Source: Actinomycetota bacterium (lineage in GTDB: Bacteria > Actinomycetota > Acidimicrobiia > IMCC26256 > JAENVU01). From it: a stretch of DNA of 64,000 nucleotides. Below, one piece after another: positions 61,873-64,000 of the stretch. Every line of letters starts with the position of its first letter. Position 1 is the stretch's first letter. Both the position numbers and the translations under genes were made by a program. Where the stretch lies: positions 32,085 through 96,084 of the forward strand of contig VGBT01000006.1 in NCBI GenBank assembly GCA_016870395.1, written 5' to 3'. The notes below the pieces were generated by a model. The model searched no databases. It had not been told where the DNA came from and saw only the letters and a list, made by a program, of their open reading frames with translations.

Positions 61873-62655
61873 TCAGCCGCGGGTGAGGCGGCGGTCGCGG
61901 CGCCGGGCCCGCCGGCCCCTCAGACGGGCCTCGTGCAGGCGCTCGGCGCGCAGCTCCTCGACCAAAGTGTCGCCGAGCGGGGTGAGCGCGTCGGTGCCCA
62001 GCACCCAGCCGAGCAGGAGGTCCGCGAGGTCCGGGTTGCGGGGGAGCACCGGCCCGTGGAGGTACGTGCCGATGAGCCGATCGGCCAGCACCCCGTCGAC
62101 CGTCGCACCGTCCGATTCCGGTACCCCGTTGCCGTGTCCCACCGTCACCCGTCCGAGCGGGCCGACCCCCGGCCCGAGCCGGGTGCGACCGCCGTGGTTC
62201 TCGAAGCCGGTGAGCGTCCGGAGCCGCAACGACGGGTCGGGCTCCACCACCACCTCGCCGATGCAGCGCCCCTCACCGGCCCGGGTCTCGAGCTCGACGA
62301 GGCCGAGCCCGTCGAGCACGTCACCGTCACCGGCCGCGTAGCTCGTGCCGAGCAGCTGGAGCCCGGCGCACACCGCGAACACGACCGCCCCGCCGCCCCG
62401 GGCCCGGTCGAGCGCGGCGGACGACGCGCGCATCCCCGCTGCCGCCATCACTTGCGCGTCGTCCTCGCCGCCACCGAAGAGGTAGACGTCGAGCGAGTCG
62501 GGCAGGGGCTCGCCGGCCGCGACCTCCACGATCTCGGCCTCGACGCCGCGCCGCCGGCACCGCTCCACCAGGACGAGCGCGTTGCCGCGGTCGCCGTAGG
62601 TCCCGAGCAGATCCGGGTACACGAGCCCGATCCGCACCGGCGACTCGCGTGTCAC
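61873..62655 (-). CDS. gatD: Lipid II isoglutaminyl synthase glutaminase subunit GatD
   Basis: A 260-residue class I glutamine amidotransferase. The nucleophile Cys96 is in VFAVCAGLQLLG and His200 in TYLHGPVLPRNPDL, and GLVYPDLLGTYGDRGN is the GatD start. It supplies ammonia to MurT for amidating the D-Glu of lipid II (EC 6.3.5.13). The GTG overlaps the murT stop (GTGA). The basic C-terminal tail (RRARRRDRRL) is an extension. Confidence 0.9.
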   Translation of the reverse strand: MTRESPVRIGLVYPDLLGTYGDRGNALVLVERCRRRGVEAEIVEVAAGEPLPDSLDVYLFGGGEDDAQVMAAAGMRASSAALDRARGGGAVVFAVCAGLQLLGTSYAAGDGDVLDGLGLVELETRAGEGRCIGEVVVEPDPSLRLRTLTGFENHGGRTRLGPGVGPLGRVTVGHGNGVPESDGATVDGVLADRLIGTYLHGPVLPRNPDLADLLLGWVLGTDALTPLGDTLVEELRAERLHEARLRGRRARRRDRRLTRG

Positions 62656-63890
62656 CACGAACCCCGCGTCAGGTGCGTGAACTGCGTGTACGACGCGACG
62701 ACGACCACCTCGCCGGGGAGGCCGTTCGCGGCGCGCAACGGGTCGCGCTCCACCACGTGCGAGACGTCGCCGTAGTCGAGCCTCACCGCGACGTCGAGCG
62801 CGCGCTCGCCGCTGGCGGCGACCGGTTTTCCGCGCAACAGCTCGTAAGGGACGTCGAACAGCCACGACGGGTCACGCCCGTCGGCGAGATGCGCGTTGAC
62901 GGCCAGCACCACCGACGTGTCGGTGGGCGCGAGCCAGCGGAGCACCTCGGTCCAGCCGGCAGGGTTCTTTGCGAGCAGCACCCGCGCGTCGCGGCCGTCG
63001 GCGAGGCGACGGGTCGAGAAACGACCCGAGACCATCTCGAGGTCGCGGATCCCCGCGGCGGCCCGCTCGGCGTCGATCCCGAAGTGCGCGATCGCGGCGG
63101 TCAGTGCGAGCGCGGCGTTCATGCGGTTCCAGGCCCCGGGCAGCGCGAGGTCGAGGTCGATCCGGCCCTCGGGCGTGACCAGCACCTCACCGTCGAGCCG
63201 GTACGGCGCGTCGGGCTGGGCGAACCCGCACGCGCGGCAGGCGAACGTGTCGGCCGACCAGTCGAGCAGCGCGGCGCAGCGCGGGCAGGTGGCTGCGTCC
63301 GAACGCCAGGGCGCGCCGAGCGCGACCCAGGTGACGTCGGTCGCGGGCTCGACCGACCACACCACGTGAGGGTCGGACGCGTTCGCGACGACCGCGAGGT
63401 TCGGGTGTGACCCGCACACCTCGCGCCAGCGCACCGCGATCGAGCGCACCTCGCCGAAGCGGTCGAGCTGGTCGCGAGTCAGGTTGCCGAGCACGAGCAG
63501 CTCGGCCGCGAGCGGGTCGACGACGCGCGGCACCCACCGCTCGTCGACCTCGAGGACGGCGACGCGCGGCTCCGGGTCGCGGCCCAGCGCGGCGGCGAGC
63601 CCGGCCGGCATGTTGGCGCCGGTGTGGTTGCTCGTCACCGGGATCCCGGCGCTGCGCAGCGCCTCGGCGAGCAGCCGGGTCGTGGTCGTCTTGCCGTTCG
63701 TCGCGGACACGATCGCGCACCGCCGGCCACTGCCGACCTGTTCGAGCAGGTCGGGCGCGATCGCGAGCATCACCCGCCCGCTGACCTGCGTCCCCGCACC
63801 GCGTCCGGTGACCCGCGACGCCCAGCCCGCGGCGCGCCCGGCGCCGAGCGCGACCCTCGCTCGAAGACTCACCGCGGTGCCCGCTTGCAC
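62652..63890 (-). CDS. murT: Lipid II isoglutaminyl synthase ligase subunit MurT
   Basis: A 412-residue Mur-ligase-type ATPase. ATP loop ATNGKTTTTRLL and the central NHTGANMPAGLA are present, a zinc ribbon (TCPRC...CRAC) is inserted as expected, and the C-terminal DUF1727 region includes AKNPAGWTEVLRW. It activates D-Glu of lipid II for amidation by GatD. It starts at a GTG. Its first codons overlap the end of the upstream gene by 22 bases. Confidence 0.92.
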   Translation of the reverse strand: MQAGTAVSLRARVALGAGRAAGWASRVTGRGAGTQVSGRVMLAIAPDLLEQVGSGRRCAIVSATNGKTTTTRLLAEALRSAGIPVTSNHTGANMPAGLAAALGRDPEPRVAVLEVDERWVPRVVDPLAAELLVLGNLTRDQLDRFGEVRSIAVRWREVCGSHPNLAVVANASDPHVVWSVEPATDVTWVALGAPWRSDAATCPRCAALLDWSADTFACRACGFAQPDAPYRLDGEVLVTPEGRIDLDLALPGAWNRMNAALALTAAIAHFGIDAERAAAGIRDLEMVSGRFSTRRLADGRDARVLLAKNPAGWTEVLRWLAPTDTSVVLAVNAHLADGRDPSWLFDVPYELLRGKPVAASGERALDVAVRLDYGDVSHVVERDPLRAANGLPGEVVVVASYTQFTHLTRGSW

Positions 63891-64000
63891 CAGTAGGCGT
63901 CGACCCGGTAGGGGATGGCGATCGTGTCGCGCCCGCGCGTCTCGGGGTGGGTTGCCAGGACCTGGCGGACCTCGGCCAGCACCGCGTCGCGCTCGGCGGC
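63869..64000 (-). CDS. C-terminus of a probable SAM-dependent methyltransferase (N-terminus off the edge)
   Basis: Only 43 residues are visible: ERDAVLAEVRQVLATHPETR followed by DTIAIPYRVDAYWCKRAPR and a TGA. The IPYRxDAYWCKR end is like that of class I methyltransferases of the trans-aconitate or similar type, where a hydrophobic strand closes the fold. The SAM site is outside the window, so the call is weak. It overlaps murT by 22 bases, suggesting one operon. Confidence 0.5.
   Translation of the reverse strand, partial: AAERDAVLAEVRQVLATHPETRGRDTIAIPYRVDAYWCKRAPR

Noticed and set aside
1..64000. tRNA, rRNA, CRISPR, insertion sequences, prophage
   Set aside because: I looked for regularly spaced repeats, terminal inverted repeats with transposase frames, integrase next to a tRNA, and conserved rRNA blocks and found none. 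XerC is the housekeeping type, not a phage integrase.

Overview
This is a 64 kb stretch of a high-GC (about 70 %) bacterial chromosome, very probably from Actinomycetota and most likely an Acidimicrobiia-like lineage. The evidence is marker families and gene order: a UvrD2-type helicase with an HRDC domain, a DUF2469 gene next to yraN, a PAC2 protein, GTP-dependent PEP carboxykinase, an LLM/F420-type oxidoreductase, a WhiG/FliA-type sigma factor, and MurT/GatD. No rRNA, tRNA, CRISPR array, prophage or insertion sequence was found. The lineage is an inference from gene content; no database search was possible.

Layout. 1-10.5 kb is metabolic and accessory: a CrtC/AttH-like barrel protein (cut by the left edge), an SMP-30 lactonase, a type III CoA-transferase/racemase, a decayed ferric-reductase-like membrane gene, purK coupled to a LemA-like protein, a secreted nuclease, UvrD2, a minimal zincin and a bacterial PH-domain protein. 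10.5-14.4 kb holds galK and galT with a divergent DUF6159 membrane protein and an LLM oxidoreductase. 14.4-17.6 kb holds a PAC2 gene and a two-component system that has clearly decayed: the kinase has several frameshifts and two stop codons, and the response regulator is reduced to a receiver domain. 17.6-24 kb holds a monooxygenase-fold protein, an acyl-CoA synthetase, D-Ala-D-Ala ligase, PEP carboxykinase and an acetyltransferase.

24-45 kb is a conserved housekeeping array: rpmB, fakA, recG, rsmD, coaD, the yceD-rpmF-plsX-acpP-rnc-mutM-smc block (ribosome, lipid, RNA processing and chromosome segregation), an MscS channel, then ftsY-ffh-rpsP-khpA-rimM-trmD-rplS (protein targeting and ribosome maturation). 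45-50 kb has two zinc-ribbon genes, a 37-residue membrane protein, dprA-comM (DNA uptake) and xerC-whiG. 50.2-53.2 kb has a fusion of a degenerate LytM/M23 domain to a lipase-type hydrolase, followed by a membrane-anchored beta-propeller. 53.3-61.8 kb is rpsB-tsf-pyrH-frr-cdsA-dxr-rseP-ispG (translation, phospholipid and isoprenoid precursor synthesis). The right end carries gatD-murT (peptidoglycan amidation) and the tail of a probable methyltransferase on the minus strand.

Two window-scale patterns stand out. First, at least thirteen genes have a TANNNT -10-like hexamer ending 6-8 bases before the start codon, which implies widespread leaderless transcription. Second, an almost identical palindromic element of about 35 bp occurs downstream of mutM and again downstream of ispG, 27 kb apart. 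No clear-cut new defence or secretion system is present. The most original protein-level candidate is the LytM-lipase fusion with its propeller partner.
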